A stretch of DNA of 64,000 bases from Micropterix aruncella (GCA_944548615.1 OX155954.1:1159335-1223334); one strand, 5' to 3'; positions 21,190-32,570 are shown, counted from the first letter of the stretch. The notes: a model not told the origin generated them from the sequence alone. Program-made: numbers and translations.

Positions 21190-21740
21190 ATTAGATCTCC
21201 CGTGAGGTAAGCGTAGAAACTTGCGACGAAACAGTCCACTGTCTAGTTATGCCACGCGCCCTTAAGAATACAACGCCTTACCGCGAGATAATCAGGTTAA
21301 TCAACCAGCGGGCCGACACTCGCGCCCTTACTTCCAGTTGCAACCAGATTACTCCGGTCTACCGACTGGTTATAGGTTCTAGGTCGCTTGCGCGGTCCTG
21401 TCCCTTACGTAGCGGTGATACAGCGTCTACCGAATCTATTGCGAACCACGGCATCCTTGCCCGACTGCTCATCCGGAATCGGGTAGCCGATTGGTCGTTT
21501 CAAGATCAGTTGCCGTAAGGTTAACAACTACCCCCGCTCTATATGAGATAGTACTGTTTCCAGACTCCCCCGGCTGTCGGTCAGAATGGACAATCGATTG
21601 CATGACGCCGCAATCCTTCCTATACGTGTTCCTAGAGTCCTATCCGTGCTCGCACTCCTGCGTAAAGGCCGCCGGATGGGTGTTGACCCGTGAGATTGAC
21701 CGACCCTGAACGTATGGGTCTTAGTCATTGATATATTAGC
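21190..21740. repeat. Foldback family F copy
   Basis: Collinear with the left arm and centre of 58283-59088: ACGCCTTACCGCGAGATAAT, CGCGCCCTTACTTCCAGTTG, ACCAGATTACTCCGGTCT, GTAGCGGTGATAC, AATCGGGTAGCCGATTGGTC, and later GGGTGTTGACCCGTGAGATT. The opposite arm is missing or strongly diverged. Open frames here are repeat sequence. Confidence 0.7.
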
Positions 21741-22383
21741 TAGATATGCCCTCACATACAAGTATCACATACAAGGCTCCACTACCCTTTGCTCGTAAAT
21801 CATATGACAGAGAGAGCAATAAATTAAAACAGTATGCGAGAGAACCGGCAGCTCTCACGCCGGAAACGGTCGGCTGTCTGCCAGCGGACTACGACCAAAC
21901 TACTACTGGCCGGCTTTCAGTAATGGTTTTGAAGGAGTCTTTTTCGAGCGCGAAATGCCCATCTAGGGAATCATATATCGATGGTCTTAGTAGCCTAACT
22001 GCAACAGGGTCTATTAGCTCCCTGCAAAGGTGAATAAAGTTCGTTGTAGAACTTTGTTTTTCAGGCCACTATTATTTGCCCTACACTGTATAACGAATGG
22101 TAACGAAGAGAAAGGTCATGGCTAGAGAATGGCACAAATAAATCCTTTATATAGAAAGGATGGAAAATAAACACGTAAAACGAATTCTATAAAGAAAACT
22201 GAAGAATATCATAAAGTAGGACGACCAAAACTGTGATGGCTTGATTCCGTGGTTAAGGATCTGAACTGAAAAAAACGGAAGCTCAGGACATGGGGGAATC
22301 CAAGAAGATTCATAACGACCCTAATGATGATGATGCAGCACCAAAGATGATTACCCAGTATATTAATTTTCCGGCCGACTGTA
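21741..22383. other. Spacer with LINE 3'-end scrap
   Basis: Around 22215-22300 the + strand reads GRPKLRWLDSVVKDLN and then RTWG, similar to the end of endonuclease/RT proteins of RTE-type or related LINEs. It contains stops and lacks a recognisable start. Nothing else is assigned. Confidence 0.4.
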
Positions 22384-22391
22384 CTTTACGC
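22384..22391. repeat. 8-bp TSD (left) of the nested hAT
   Basis: CTTTACGC here is repeated at 26372-26379, bracketing the CAGCGGTTCCCAAACT ends of the hAT element. Confidence 0.9.
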
Positions 22392-22564
22392 CAGCGGTTC
22401 CCAAACTGGGTTCCGGGAAATCTTCATAGAGGTTCCGTGAATTTCCTCTCCACAAAATGTAAAGAAAAAATAAATGTATTCCACTGCTTTGGATTGGGTT
22501 GAGAAATAAAATGTCATTAGTACCCGAAAAAGCTTTGATGATTTTTATGATATGATCCTTTTTA

Positions 22565-22975
22565 CACGACTGCTCAAGAAAAAAAGAGTGTAATGTTTTG
22601 AGGGTTCATCTATGTATATTTTCTGTTTCTTTATTCCACCATAACTCCCAAATGCTTAAATCGATTTAGAAGTATGTTGTATTGTTAGAATCGTTATGTC
22701 ATTCCGAGTGTCATAGAGTACGACTGTCGAAATATTAAATAAGAATTTGTCTGAATGTCCAAATGTCATTACATTAACATAAATATATCGCGTTTAGTGT
22801 CAAATAAAAGGTCTGATTGAGTACATTCCGAAAATATACATGTATATATATCGATAAATTCATAAACCGCAAATATTTTACAAAAACCGAAAAAAAAATA
22901 ATTATAAAAACAATAGTTAAGTTTCATTAACGGCAGTCGTGCTTTTATATTCTTTTTAATATATTTACTTGTTTA
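22565..22975 (+). repeat. Family R1, copy 1 (about 410 bp)
   Basis: Shared with 35021-35425, 48549-48890 and partial copies at 35832, 36488 and 36930. Common blocks are AAAGAGTGTAATG, TTCATCTATG, TTATTCCACCATAACT, GTTAGAATCGTTATGTCATT, CAAATGTC, and TCTGATTGAGTACATTC. Non-coding, with no clear TIRs visible. Probably a non-autonomous element of unknown class. Confidence 0.75.
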
Positions 22976-23365
22976 ACTTATTTTTTATACATGCAAAAAA
23001 TATATATCTGTAATTAGATTAGATATCTTCCCGGATTTAAGAGTTAATGCTATTCATAACATCTCATTTTTATACTTATCCCATACTTTCAGAATATTTA
23101 TATTAAAGTTATGTTTGTTCACAAAAAATATATACGATAAATTAGTTTTTATTGAACCGAATTTTATGGTTTTGCGACGATTGGAAGTCGTTCATTTTTA
23201 GTTTTTAAACTAAATTGGCTTAGATTATTTTTAAAACACTATTTTATGCGTTTAAAATGAAACACTTCAAAAGATCAAAAGTTCATGAATTTAGTCTCGT
23301 GGAAAGTATTTTTCGTACATTTTTTATTAAACAAATAGTATTTGTGACTTCAATATATTATAATA

Positions 23366-25068
23366 ACGATCATAGCACCAGAACAACATGGCTTTTTCAA
23401 GATGAGATCAGTGGAGTCTAATTTACTTAGCTTCTCTGAGTCAATACTTAAGTCTATGGACAAACGGGTGCAAGTTGACGCTGTATATACTGATTTCTCC
23501 AAAGCATTTGATAAAATCAATCACGATATACTTCTTAAAAAATTGTGGGCTTTGGGGATCAGGGGTGATTTATATAGGTGGATATCCTCATATATTCGCA
23601 ACAGGACGCAAGCGGTGGTTATTCAAGGTTACCGGTCGGTGTACTCCATTATATCCTCGGGAGTACCCCAAGGCTCTCACTTAGGTCCACTTTTATTTTT
23701 ATTGTACATAAATGACATAAAAAGTAGTGTGCGTCATTCCAAAATGGTAATATACGCGGACGACACGAAAATCTACAGGGAAATAAAATCAATAAGCGAC
23801 TGTTTCCTTTTACAAGAGGATATCAATCGCCTTGTGAATTATTGTACAAAAAATTGCCTTTTCATAAACGTTAAGAAATGTAACTCAATTACATTTAGCA
23901 GAAAACAAACTAACGTCTGTTTTAAATATCATCTCAATAAAAATGAAATTAAAAAAGTGACATCTGTGAGAGATCTTGGGATCATCCTAGATAATAAATT
24001 GCTATTTGCGGAGCACATTGATAATGTTATTTCGAAAGCTAATAAAATGTTGGGTTTTGTCCTTAGAGCATCTACTCTTTTCAGGTCGACCGATACCATA
24101 AAAATATTATTTAATTCCTACGTGAGAAGTCATTTGGAATTCGCGTCAGTCATCTGGAATCCGCAATACAAAACATATATTTCCCGAATTGAGGCTATTC
24201 AAAAACGGATGACGAAGCGTTTAAATTTGTTATATTTTGTAAAACCAGCTACGTACACAGAGTCGCTTCGGTTTCATAAGATGATGTCGTTAGAAAAGCG
24301 CCGAAGAATGATCGACGCAGTATATCTGCATAAGCTAATTAACAATCGTGTTGATGCTAGTCAAATCTTGGAGCAGATAAATTTTTTCGTGCCCCCTCGA
24401 CCAGCTCGCTCTCAGCGTTCCTTTCAACTGCCAATTGTCAATTCTAACTATGCACAAAATGCTTTTCTTTATAGAGCTTGTCATCATTACAACTCGGTGT
24501 TTATGGATGTTGATATATTTGCCACAACCCCAGATACATTTAAAAATGTTATTATGAATATATTACAATTTAATTAAGTAATCTGTTTAGTATGAAAATA
24601 GTTATTCTCCTCTTATCTTTGTATTTACATAACTTATTCCTGTTTTCTATTTTTCCTTCTCATAAAATGTGTCATTACATAATTATATATTTTATTTTTC
24701 TTATTACTATCTATTTAATAATAAATTAATTTATTACCATATATATACATGTTTATGAATCTATTTACTGTTTTTCTGCTCTATTTACTTTATATTTACT
24801 CTTTTAATACTTTGGACTGTTTAGTAACTTAGCAATTACTTTTCAGAATATTTTCTGTTTGTTTAAAAAACCCTAATAATGTCACTTTTCACTTTTAAAA
24901 TGCTTATGTATTTTAAACTTTTCTTTTCTATAGAATAACGCACCATATGACCGTTTAATTGGTGGAAACATATAAATGGTTTATGATTGTTATATTTTGA
25001 TTAAGTAAATATGTTTTTTGTACTGTTTGTTTCCTGAATAAAATAAAATAAAAAAATAAAAATAAACG
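23366..25068 (+). mobile_element. 5'-truncated jockey-type LINE
   Basis: The element starts in RT block 2 (APEQHGFFK just before 23402), runs through the end of ORF2, an AT-rich 3' region of about 480 bases and a tail of AATAAAATAAAATAAAA near 25037-25056. It lies inside the hAT at 22392-26371. It differs in sequence from the LINE at 7048-11637 but has the same domain order. Confidence 0.85.
23402..24577 (+). CDS. LINE reverse transcriptase, C-terminal fragment (open)
   Basis: 391 codons without a stop. The first Met is internal; RT similarity begins upstream at about 23366. Visible blocks: VDAVYTDFSKAFDKINHDI (first catalytic Asp), SSGVPQGSHLGPLLFLLYIN, MVIYADDTKIY (catalytic YADD), VTSVRDLGIILDNKLLFAEH, and the C-terminal SHLEFASVIWNPQYKTYISR and LEKRRRMIDAVYLHKLINNR. 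The protein would copy LINE RNA at the target site, but this copy lacks the endonuclease and RT N-terminus and cannot work alone. The intact frame suggests a fairly young insertion. Confidence 0.9.
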   Translation: MRSVESNLLSFSESILKSMDKRVQVDAVYTDFSKAFDKINHDILLKKLWALGIRGDLYRWISSYIRNRTQAVVIQGYRSVYSIISSGVPQGSHLGPLLFLLYINDIKSSVRHSKMVIYADDTKIYREIKSISDCFLLQEDINRLVNYCTKNCLFINVKKCNSITFSRKQTNVCFKYHLNKNEIKKVTSVRDLGIILDNKLLFAEHIDNVISKANKMLGFVLRASTLFRSTDTIKILFNSYVRSHLEFASVIWNPQYKTYISRIEAIQKRMTKRLNLLYFVKPATYTESLRFHKMMSLEKRRRMIDAVYLHKLINNRVDASQILEQINFFVPPRPARSQRSFQLPIVNSNYAQNAFLYRACHHYNSVFMDVDIFATTPDTFKNVIMNILQFN

Positions 25069-25436
25069 TATGAAAAATTATTAAACTTGATGCACTACTT
25101 CGAACGTCCAACATAAGGTCGAATTTCAAGACAATTATCAATAGAATATTGAAACAGTGTCAGGACTCGTTGTTTTGATAATTGCCATGAAATAATTGCT
25201 TGTATCAAATATAATAGCCAGTGGTGTCTGTATATACGTACTTTTCATAATAAAGTATTTTAAACAAAGAACGGGTTTCATTTCAGACTATTATTGTCCA
25301 ATTAATTCTTCACAAATTTGACGTGATTTGAATTTTATATCATAACATGTCTTAATAGTCAGCTATTTTCGATATAAAACCCCGATTGGGTAAAATTCCT
25401 CTGGCTATTTTTTCTAAATTGCATGGGATGCTATAG

Positions 25437-25450
25437 GGGGGGGGGGGGGG
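25437..25450. repeat. Poly-G tract
   Basis: A run of about 14 G residues on the + strand, within the hAT and just left of the long-TIR element. Its length is likely polymorphic and unreliable in assembly. Confidence 0.85.
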
Positions 25451-25490
25451 GCATTTTACTCTCTCGACAATTACTGAGGGTTCCACTTTA

Positions 25491-26336
25491 AGGACTAACA
25501 CTCGAATCTATAGTCTAGTATTGATCATTACGAGTACCGAGCAGTACTTCAGTAGGTAATACTCGAGTATCAATTTTCGTTTTAAAGCCGAGTACTGAGA
25601 AGTCGAGTAATGATCAAGTATTACTCAAAGCTGAGTATCCGTCTGGCCATACTTGAGAGCTACTTGGCTTGGAGCTGTCACAACTTTTCGTTTATATGCG
25701 TTGGTGCATGTGTATATTATTGTATTTACGTATTATTTCGTGAAATGGCGGAGTTCCTACAACGGCTGGAAGAAATTGAGAGAATATTCGTGGTCGGTGG
25801 TGCGACAGCACGCTCTCGAGGGTACAATTTGTTTTTTTCCATATCGAAGTCTAAATAAAACAATGTCCAAAATAAAACGCAGAAGCGGATATGAGGGTGT
25901 TACGCGAAAAAAAAACGGATAGATGATTCTTACGCGTGCTTTGAAAGAATTCATGAGGTTAGAATCGAACTGTCAAGTCGTGGCGACAACGAATTGGCGT
26001 TTTTTTTTAAATCACTGATGTGAATTAGGATGAACATTTAATTCCTATTATAGAAAAGCAACATTAAAATGGGTATAAATACTCTGCAAATCTTCATCAT
26101 AATTTTAGTCGAAAGAATAAGAGACTAGTAATTCGTTTTCGAATAAATTACGAAATATTATAATTTCTCCATGTTTTCCCCTCTACTCGAGTATTACTCA
26201 GCTGAATCGATGAACGATATTCGACTATAGAACACATTAAATACTTAAGTACTACTTGGCACCTGAGTAATACTTGATTGAGTAAAGACTCAAGTAATGA
26301 TCAATATCGACTATAGATTCGAGTGTAAGACTACTA
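25491..26336. mobile_element. Long-TIR element rich in GAGTA/TACTC motifs
   Basis: The left end (ACACTCGAATCTATAGTC, TATTGATCATTAC) and the right end (GTAATGATCAATATCGACTA, TAGATTCGAGTGT) are inverted copies. The similarity continues inward as repeated ACTCGAGTA, GAGTATTACTC and AAGTACT words, giving arms of roughly 110-150 bp. The centre (about 25640-26180) has no protein similarity. Non-autonomous. It is inserted in the hAT element. Confidence 0.75.
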
Positions 26337-26379
26337 AGGGTTCCGCGTTTGAATAAGTTTGGGAACCGCTGCTTTACGC

Positions 26380-28084
26380 ATCCATTTTGTAAAGTTGTGT
26401 CCTTTTATTTGCACGGTTCGACCAACAGTGTGTTGGGCGTTCATTTGTGAATACCAAATCGTAAATGAACGTTGAATAGACTCGTGTGCCAGTCGTTCAC
26501 CTAAGAACGCGCGGCACAGTCGACCATTCGAGGAAGTTTGTTATAATTTCAATATTCAAGGCTGCGATCGCGTCGAATCACTCAAAATCACTAATCAAAA
26601 CGTTGACAAGCCGCCAAAATAATAGGAAAAAAATAAAAGTGAAGTTTTTTTTAATTTTATTTAATTAGTTATATTATTTCCGGTGCCTAATCAAAGCGGT
26701 TATTTGTGAACACAAGGCGAGCTAGCAATAACAGTAAGTGTTGTTTAAGTGATTAAATAGTAATTAGCTGCTTAATACAAATAATCAATTGCTGGAATTA
26801 ACGTTTTGTAGGACAAAGTGGATAAGAGGATAATATTAAAAAGGTCACGAGTAAAAGTTGTGAAATGTTTTGGTAATTTCCTTTATAACATTGAATTACT
26901 TAACAATGAAATGTTTTTTTTTGTAAACCAAATATATTTGAGTTTCTAGAAAAATACATTTGACTTAAGTTTATCTCAGAAAAAAGGTGAAAGCTATAAT
27001 TTTAAAATATTTATATTATTAAGAATATTAAAGTTTAAAATAAAATAATACATTATACTTAAATTATACATCAGAAAAAACGGCGAAAACGGAGAAAAGT
27101 CATTGGCCTTGACAGGCCCAGATTAGCCAGGTCGGCTGGTCGGCGATTGCCGAGGGCCCCCGACTCAAGGGGGGCTTAAAATTGGTCCCAAAAAGTGGTT
27201 TATATTTTATATTACTCAGGCAATTTTTAACTAACAGAAATATTAAATCTGTCAAAGGTCCAAATTTGGAATTCTATTTATGCCTATTGTTTTACTAGAT
27301 TTATTTCTGGTTACATTTCCTGTTTCAAAATATTTCCAAAGTAAAACCATTGACTATTTTACCGCCTCGATTATTTTGGTGCCAAACGCCATTTTTCAAG
27401 TTTCGAGAAAAACGCATTTGAAAGTTTGATCAAATCTTCAAATCTGGGAATTTGATTTGGAGGCTAGATGAGTGTCGAAATCAATTGTATATATCTTCAT
27501 GAGTATATCACCCCATTTTTGTTAACATAAGGTCTATTTTTCGTATTTTTTTAGAATTCTGTTCTAATTTTGTCCAGGCGCTTGGTACTATGTTGCACCA
27601 AAAAGTCATTAAAATTTCAAGGTATATCACATTCTAGAGTGAAATTATAAATGATCATTGAAGACTAGAATGTTATTCTCTTTTAGTATAAACGTATAAG
27701 CTCAAAGTTATACCAATAAAGGAATGAAGAATAGTGCTGAGATTCTAAGCGACAAAACTGGTAATTGAGGTTAGGTGGAAGACAATACCAAGCGCCACTT
27801 ACATTTATTGAAATTTCGGTGTCCGAATTGCTGGTGGAGTCGTCAGAGGGCCGGTAGTTATCGTTAAAGACATGTTTATCTTCATCTTCAGTAAATTGTA
27901 ACCGCCGGACCAGGATTTGCCAGGTTTGTTTCGCCGCATTGTCGCTTGACTATATCTTGCCTCGAGCGATTCGTAAACAATAACTAAGCGCACTCTATCG
28001 GTAGAATCATGAAACCGACTCTACAGAATCACAGTTCTTACTTTTCCCGACCAGAATTCGCCACCAGCTTGATTTTTGCAGAAA
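26380..28084. other. Spacer with unclassified repeat pieces
   Basis: Around 27115-27180 a GC-rich block (CAGGCCCAGATTAGCCAGG, CCGAGGGCCCCCGACTCAA) looks like a hAT-type end without its partner. GGCGCTTGGTACTATGTTG near 27577 and GGCGCTTAGCACTATGTTA near 28085 are direct repeats. On the minus strand 27795-27958 is open and ends at ATTTCAATAAAT/GTAAGT. It could be an orphan exon (RRLQFTEDEDKHVFNDNYRP) but resembles nothing I can name. Confidence 0.35.
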
Positions 28085-28385
28085 TGGCGCTTAGCACTAT
28101 GTTACCCCCCCCCCCCCCCCCCACGTCTTCATATTATGTATTATGTGTTATTTTAAATATTAATATCCAATTATTCATATTTCCATTTCGCTTTAACCCC
28201 TTTTTCGAACTTACCTTATTGACAATTTACCTTACTTTCCTTATCCTTATATTACTACATTTTCCTTTGGATAGTTTATAGTTGTAAACTGTTCAAAGGA
28301 TAGTTAATTTGTTTTGTTTAATTAGGTTTTGAAGATACTCATATTCTGTATTTACTATCTGTAAGTTTACAATAAAATAAAATAT
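28085..28385 (+). mobile_element. LINE 3'-end fragment
   Basis: From about 28120 it aligns with the 3' tail region of the LINE fragment at 62730-63605: CCAATTATTCATA, CCCTTATATTA-like blocks, GGATAGTTAATTTGTTTTGTTT, and ending in an AATAAAATAAAAT tail. A C run of about 16 (28107-28122) marks its left edge. The + strand open frame across it is not a gene. Confidence 0.55.
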
Positions 28386-28833
28386 TAATAATAATAATTT
28401 AAATGTGTACTTTTAAGTGTACTTTTTTAATAAGAACTATAAATTAAATAGTGTCTTTTTGGTGGGGCGCATTGCAGGTGGAATTAAATTATATCAAATA
28501 TATTTTATCTCATAATTGTTCTAACAACATAATTTTTACTTTGATTTTAATATTTTTCGTATATTTCTCTCCTAATATATAATTAATTTCGTAAGTAAAC
28601 TGATGAAATAGTTCGGCTATTACATAATTCAGTGTTCTGGATCTATAACATTAAATAAATTTTGGTACTTCTAAACAGTTAACCCCCCCCCCCCCCCCCC
28701 GATCTTCTTGTATTGAAGTAATGTTCAATTGGAATTTTTGTATGTCTTGTAGTCGAAATGGTCTGTAATAAAAAGTTTTATAATAATAATATAATAAGTC
28801 GAAATGGTCTGTAATAATAAGTTTTATACATAT
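28386..28833. other. AT-rich spacer with poly-C run
   Basis: No gene. A run of about 18 C residues lies at 28683-28700. A short duplication of GTCGAAATGGTCTGTAATAA occurs at about 28752 and 28799. Confidence 0.5.
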
Positions 28834-29083
28834 TTAATTGTTTTACCATTTATCAAAGTAATCATCATATATATATTGACTTCAGTGTCCGCTTTCTTTG
28901 CTGTAACGGTATTAACGCGACCAAAAACCGGATAGCCATTTCCTGGTAATATGAAATTATCGCCATTCATGTTCCAACGACCTGCTGCGGTTAGGGTCAT
29001 TCCTATATTTAGATTTTTAGTACATGCAATGTGGCTAAAGTCAGTGAGTCAGTGCCAATTGTTCCAAATTCACTGTGAAATAA
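28834..29083 (-). pseudogene. Possible JHBP/takeout-like exon with a frameshift
   Basis: After a TTATTTCACAG acceptor-like site the minus strand reads FGTIGTDSLTLATLHVLKI, then, in a frame shifted by one base, NIGMTLTAAGRWNMNGDNFI, LPGNGYPVFGRVNTVTAKKA and DTEVNIYMMITLING, reaching a GTAAAA donor-like site. The order G-x-[WY]-x-x-[ND]-G followed by a LP-G-G turn and alternating hydrophobic strands resembles juvenile-hormone-binding/takeout proteins, which carry lipids in insect haemolymph. Similarity is judged by eye only. The frameshift suggests a pseudogene. No neighbouring exon was found. Confidence 0.35.
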
Positions 29084-29510
29084 TTATTTTATCTGATGAA
29101 TCCCTGCTTGTACTGAATTAACATAATTACGTGATATCCTTTACTTTACATTCAAACTTTTCGACAAGTTAAAACTTTTCACATTAACGTTTTGAACAAA
29201 TGAAATTTTTAATCGAGTTAAAATCATAGGGGGGCATTGAGTTAATATATATAAGGTCATTATGCCTAATGATTAAAGGTTATCTTTTTAGTCCTTTTAT
29301 TAATGTTTAAATACTATTATTTTTAATACAATATTCAATGATGATCAAGGAAATCCTCCCCTTCGAGGAAGGTATTCGAGAAGATCGCATACGACCAACT
29401 CAATCCAGCAGTACAGAGCTCGCTCTCCATACACTAACATAAATCCTTATTGAAAAGCTCTGCCGGACCAATCTCTATTTTAATGGGCAGGCGTATGCGT
29501 TATAAATAAC
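29084..29510. other. Spacer
   Basis: No gene or complete repeat. The stretch near 29370-29440 (GAGAAGATCGCATACGACC) may be LINE-derived but is too short to call. Confidence 0.3.
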
Positions 29511-30121
29511 ATAAACACGAATTTACCGCGTGAAGTTTGTAACACCCGACGCTTCTGCGATATTCCAACCACAGTTGTCCAGGTTAGACTAAAGTGCTGC
29601 CAATCGTCATCTGCGGGTAGGCGGCAAACTACTGCTGTTCCTTCGTAGATTATAACGGTATGGGGCGACACGATTGGCACGCGCGAGTTTTGAAAATCCG
29701 CCGTGCACACAACACTGTATCTTGCGGTACGTCCTTGCGCTCGGTTGATGGTTCGACGTAGAACAGAGTTTCTAACCGTCGTCTCTTATTTTAATGGCTT
29801 ATACATGCAGGCGTATGCAGACGGAGGCCGTATATACGAAGATCTAAGACAGAGTATATCACTCAATAGCACCTACTCGCTAAAATGCAGGAAAAGGCTT
29901 ATAATAGGGTAATTGCTGGGATGTACTTTTAAATTAAAATAAAGCGACCAATTGATTCATCCTAATCCCTTGCAACCCGAGGTACGTCACACACCAAACT
30001 AGGCTTACGCCTGTACCTAGAGGTGCGATTTACAATGCGAGCTGACATATTGATGAAATGCGAGCCAGTCTAGCCTAGACAACGGCGAGTGCTACAAAAT
30101 TGACGCGGTAAAATCGTTTTT
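29511..30121. mobile_element. Foldback/TIR element, family G
   Basis: The left end (CACGAATTTACCGCGTGAAG, TTTGTAACACCCGACG) and the right end (GTGCTACAAAATTGACGCGG, TAAAATCGTTTT) are inverted copies. Ends of this type also bound 18310-18455 and 46567-47327. The interior around 29595-29750 (CTGCGGGTAGGCGGC, TTTTGAAAATCCGCCGTGCA) recurs at 60640-60800. Non-coding. Confidence 0.7.
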
Positions 30122-30789
30122 TATCGTTTTTATAGGTCTATTCTTAATTGTATAAGTTTATTAATAAAGTAATAATATGTAGAGATTTTTAAAAAAACGC
30201 AAAATATGTTTACTAAATAATAAAGATTACTAATAATAATATTTTAATATTCACTAATAATAATATAATATGTTAAACAACTTTAACTACAAGTTTCAGT
30301 TCTTGCTTCGTTTCAGAATGCCCCAACTCCAATAGCCATTTATTAATTATATACCTATCAATATTAGCATGTTCTTTTAACTAATTGTACATTGGTGCAA
30401 TATTCCAAGCCTACCTTTGTGCGAATACGGTCTTTACCCAAGGTATCACAAAATTTAAACCGTCTCCAGCCCTCGTAGTTTTTATTTGCTGGCTGCATAC
30501 TTAGTCATTTCTATAATTTATGGTAACGAACGAGCAGCTGTTTAACGAAAATTTGTCAAGTATATGCAATTTGTTAAACAGTTACTACATCGAGGGGTCT
30601 TTTTATTAATGACCCAATAAAAGCGTCAAGAGGGGACTAAATACAGGCATCCTAACCAATCAAACCGTAAACCTAAAAACCCCGGCATAATGCCATATAA
30701 ACCATTCTCAAATTTGCATTTGATAGCAGATTTCGCAGCGCATGGAAGATATATACTAACTATCTAGTCCTTTCGCATTGGATTGTATT
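30122..30789. other. AT-rich spacer
   Basis: Nothing recognised. A short duplication of ATTTTAATATTCACTAATAA type is present near 30225-30265. Confidence 0.3.
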
Positions 30790-31170
30790 TTTAGCTCAGG
30801 ACTAAGAGTAGAATAAATTAATATACCCAAATATTTGACAGATTCCACTTTTTGGATTGTATGACATTTGCATTTGGATTTTTTTCTCATATAGAAGTGT
30901 GCATTTTTAGGGTTTGATCATTGGGAAAGTTAAAAAAAAACGAATTCCAAAGGCTATGTATTTCGTTTTTGCCGCGTTTGATGTCGGAATGAGGTGAACC
31001 ATTATTGTTTTGGTAATATTCAGACTATTTTGAGCTTTTTTTATTGCTTTCTTCAGAGAGTCAGCCTCAACAAGTATGGCTGTATCATCGGCGATAGAAA
31101 ATATATGCCCTATCTATTTAGATATGAATCTTATTGATAGTGTCAAACAGCCGCTTCCAAGTTCGTTGCG
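30790..31170 (-). pseudogene. Degraded LINE RT fragment
   Basis: On the minus strand from about 31125 the frame reads IFSIADDTAILVEADSLKKA and then IKKAQNSLN, typical of RT block 5 (ADD) and the following helix. It then decays through stops toward SYNPKSGICQIFGYINLFYS. No other RT block is present. Confidence 0.6.
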
Positions 31171-31184
31171 TTATTACGCGGCGT

Positions 31185-31476
31185 TACGCTGACGATCTTA
31201 AAATAATCTCTTCTATAGGTAGTAGATCTGATTGAGAGAAAATTTAGAAGATTTGAATCGTCTAACAAGGTACTGCTAAATAAAGAAATTTTGCCTCAAT
31301 GCTTCTAAATATAACGAAAGTAAATTTCTTCCGAAACGCTCACATAATTTTATTTTACTTTATTTATAAAATATGCCAGTTGGTAGAAATCCCCAATCTT
31401 GGTATAGTCAAATTCATTTTACATGATTATGTTGTTTGCCTTATGTGGTGTAATTCATTTTTACACAGAGTTACTA
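31185..31476 (+). pseudogene. Degraded jockey-type RT fragment
   Basis: The + strand reads RYADDLKIIS (catalytic YADD) and then, through shifts and stops, segments matching the equivalent part of 23402-24577 (an NRLTRYC-like piece, then NASK). It abuts the oppositely oriented fragment on the left, so two LINE remnants meet head to head near 31175. Confidence 0.55.
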
Positions 31477-31477
31477 T

Positions 31478-31534
31478 TATTGTAATAATAATAATAATAA
31501 TAATAATAATGATAATAATAATAATAATAATAAC
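31478..31534. repeat. (TAA)n microsatellite
   Basis: About 17 AAT/TAA units with two interruptions. It is the 3' tail of the minus-strand LINE that starts immediately to its right, so it is probably a retrotransposition tail, not an independent microsatellite. Confidence 0.85.
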
Positions 31535-32570
31535 TCTTTATTTGCACTTAATGAGTATACAAAGAGGCGAGCTTATTGCCACATGGCAACCACTACATAG
31601 TGGTACATGTGTGACAACTAACCTAAACATAGTGGTACATGCGTGCATTGTGAAAATAAAGATTATTACATAACATAAAGACAAGTGGAAGAATTTAAAA
31701 CTAATAATGCCCGAGGAGAGGAAAGTGGGAGAGGAAGAGGAGAGAATGGGAAGAACTGGTTACGTCTTAGAAAGGTAGTAATCCTTAAGGTGAGTCTTAA
31801 ACGATGGTAAAGAAGGCGAGTTTCGTATATTTGCTGGGAGATCGTTCCAGAGTCTTGCACCATGGACACAGAAAGAATACGAATAGAAATCACTATTATG
31901 ACTCGGAATTTTTAATAAACTGTCAGAGGCTGACCGAAGTACGAAACCGTGGGAACTTAGTGGTTCAAAAAGCTCGTGGAGATAGGATGGTGTTAATTGG
32001 GAGAGTACACGATATAGGAGAGCAAGTATATGAACATTTCTTCTTTGGCGTACTGGCAACCACTTTAACTGTGCCCTATAGTCGGACACGTGATTATACT
32101 TACGTAAACCGAAGATGAATCGTATGCATACATTTTGCAAACGTTCAAGTTTGTTGAGCAGCTCCTCTGATAAATCGAGATAAGCCACATCTGCAGAGTC
32201 AAGGAAAGGTAAGAGGAGAGACTGTGCAAGAGATTTTTTGTGTCTATAGGGAGAAATCTCCTGAGTGTTTGCAGAGGGTGAAAACTAGCAAATATTTTAC
32301 GACTTACCTCGTCCACGCGTGGTTGCCAGGACAAATGTTCATCGATAATTAGACCAAGATCTTTCACTTTTTGCGACAATGGTATGGTAATATCGTTCAG
32401 TTTTAAAACCGGAAGGGATGTTACATTTACTCTGGAGAGCAATTTACGACCTCCAATGAGTATAGATTGGGATTTCAAAGGGTTGATTAGTAGACCCATC
32501 AGCGCACACCATAAACAATCAAAAAATAATTTGTCATAAAGACATAGAATATTTTTCACATCATCTTGAA
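31535..32570 (-). mobile_element. LINE fragment, RT C-terminal region (CR1/jockey-like)
   Basis: On the minus strand, first NPLKSQSILIGGRKL, VKDLGLIIDEHLSWQPRVDE and FASFHPLQTLRRFLP. Then, after a frameshift near 32190, EELLNKLERLQNVCIRFIFG, LKWLPVRQRRNVHILALLYR and ARLWNDLPANIRNSPSLPSF. These follow the RT palm in jockey/CR1-type elements. The catalytic blocks are missing (5' truncation near 32570). The tail is (TAA)n. Confidence 0.8.

Larger units (their letters stand above)
22392..26371. mobile_element. Non-autonomous hAT carrying three nested insertions
   Basis: The left end CAGCGGTTCCCAAACTGGG and the right end, which reads CAGCGGTTCCCAAACTTATT on the minus strand, are terminal inverted repeats. 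The 8-bp duplication CTTTACGC flanks the whole. Inside are, in order, an R1 repeat (22565-22975), a 5'-truncated jockey LINE (about 23366-25068) and a long-TIR element (25491-26336). What is left of the hAT itself is about 1 kb and non-coding, so it depended on transposase from elsewhere. Confidence 0.88.

Noticed and set aside
31478..31534. Stand-alone microsatellite locus
   Set aside because: It is better explained as the 3' tail of the adjacent minus-strand LINE.
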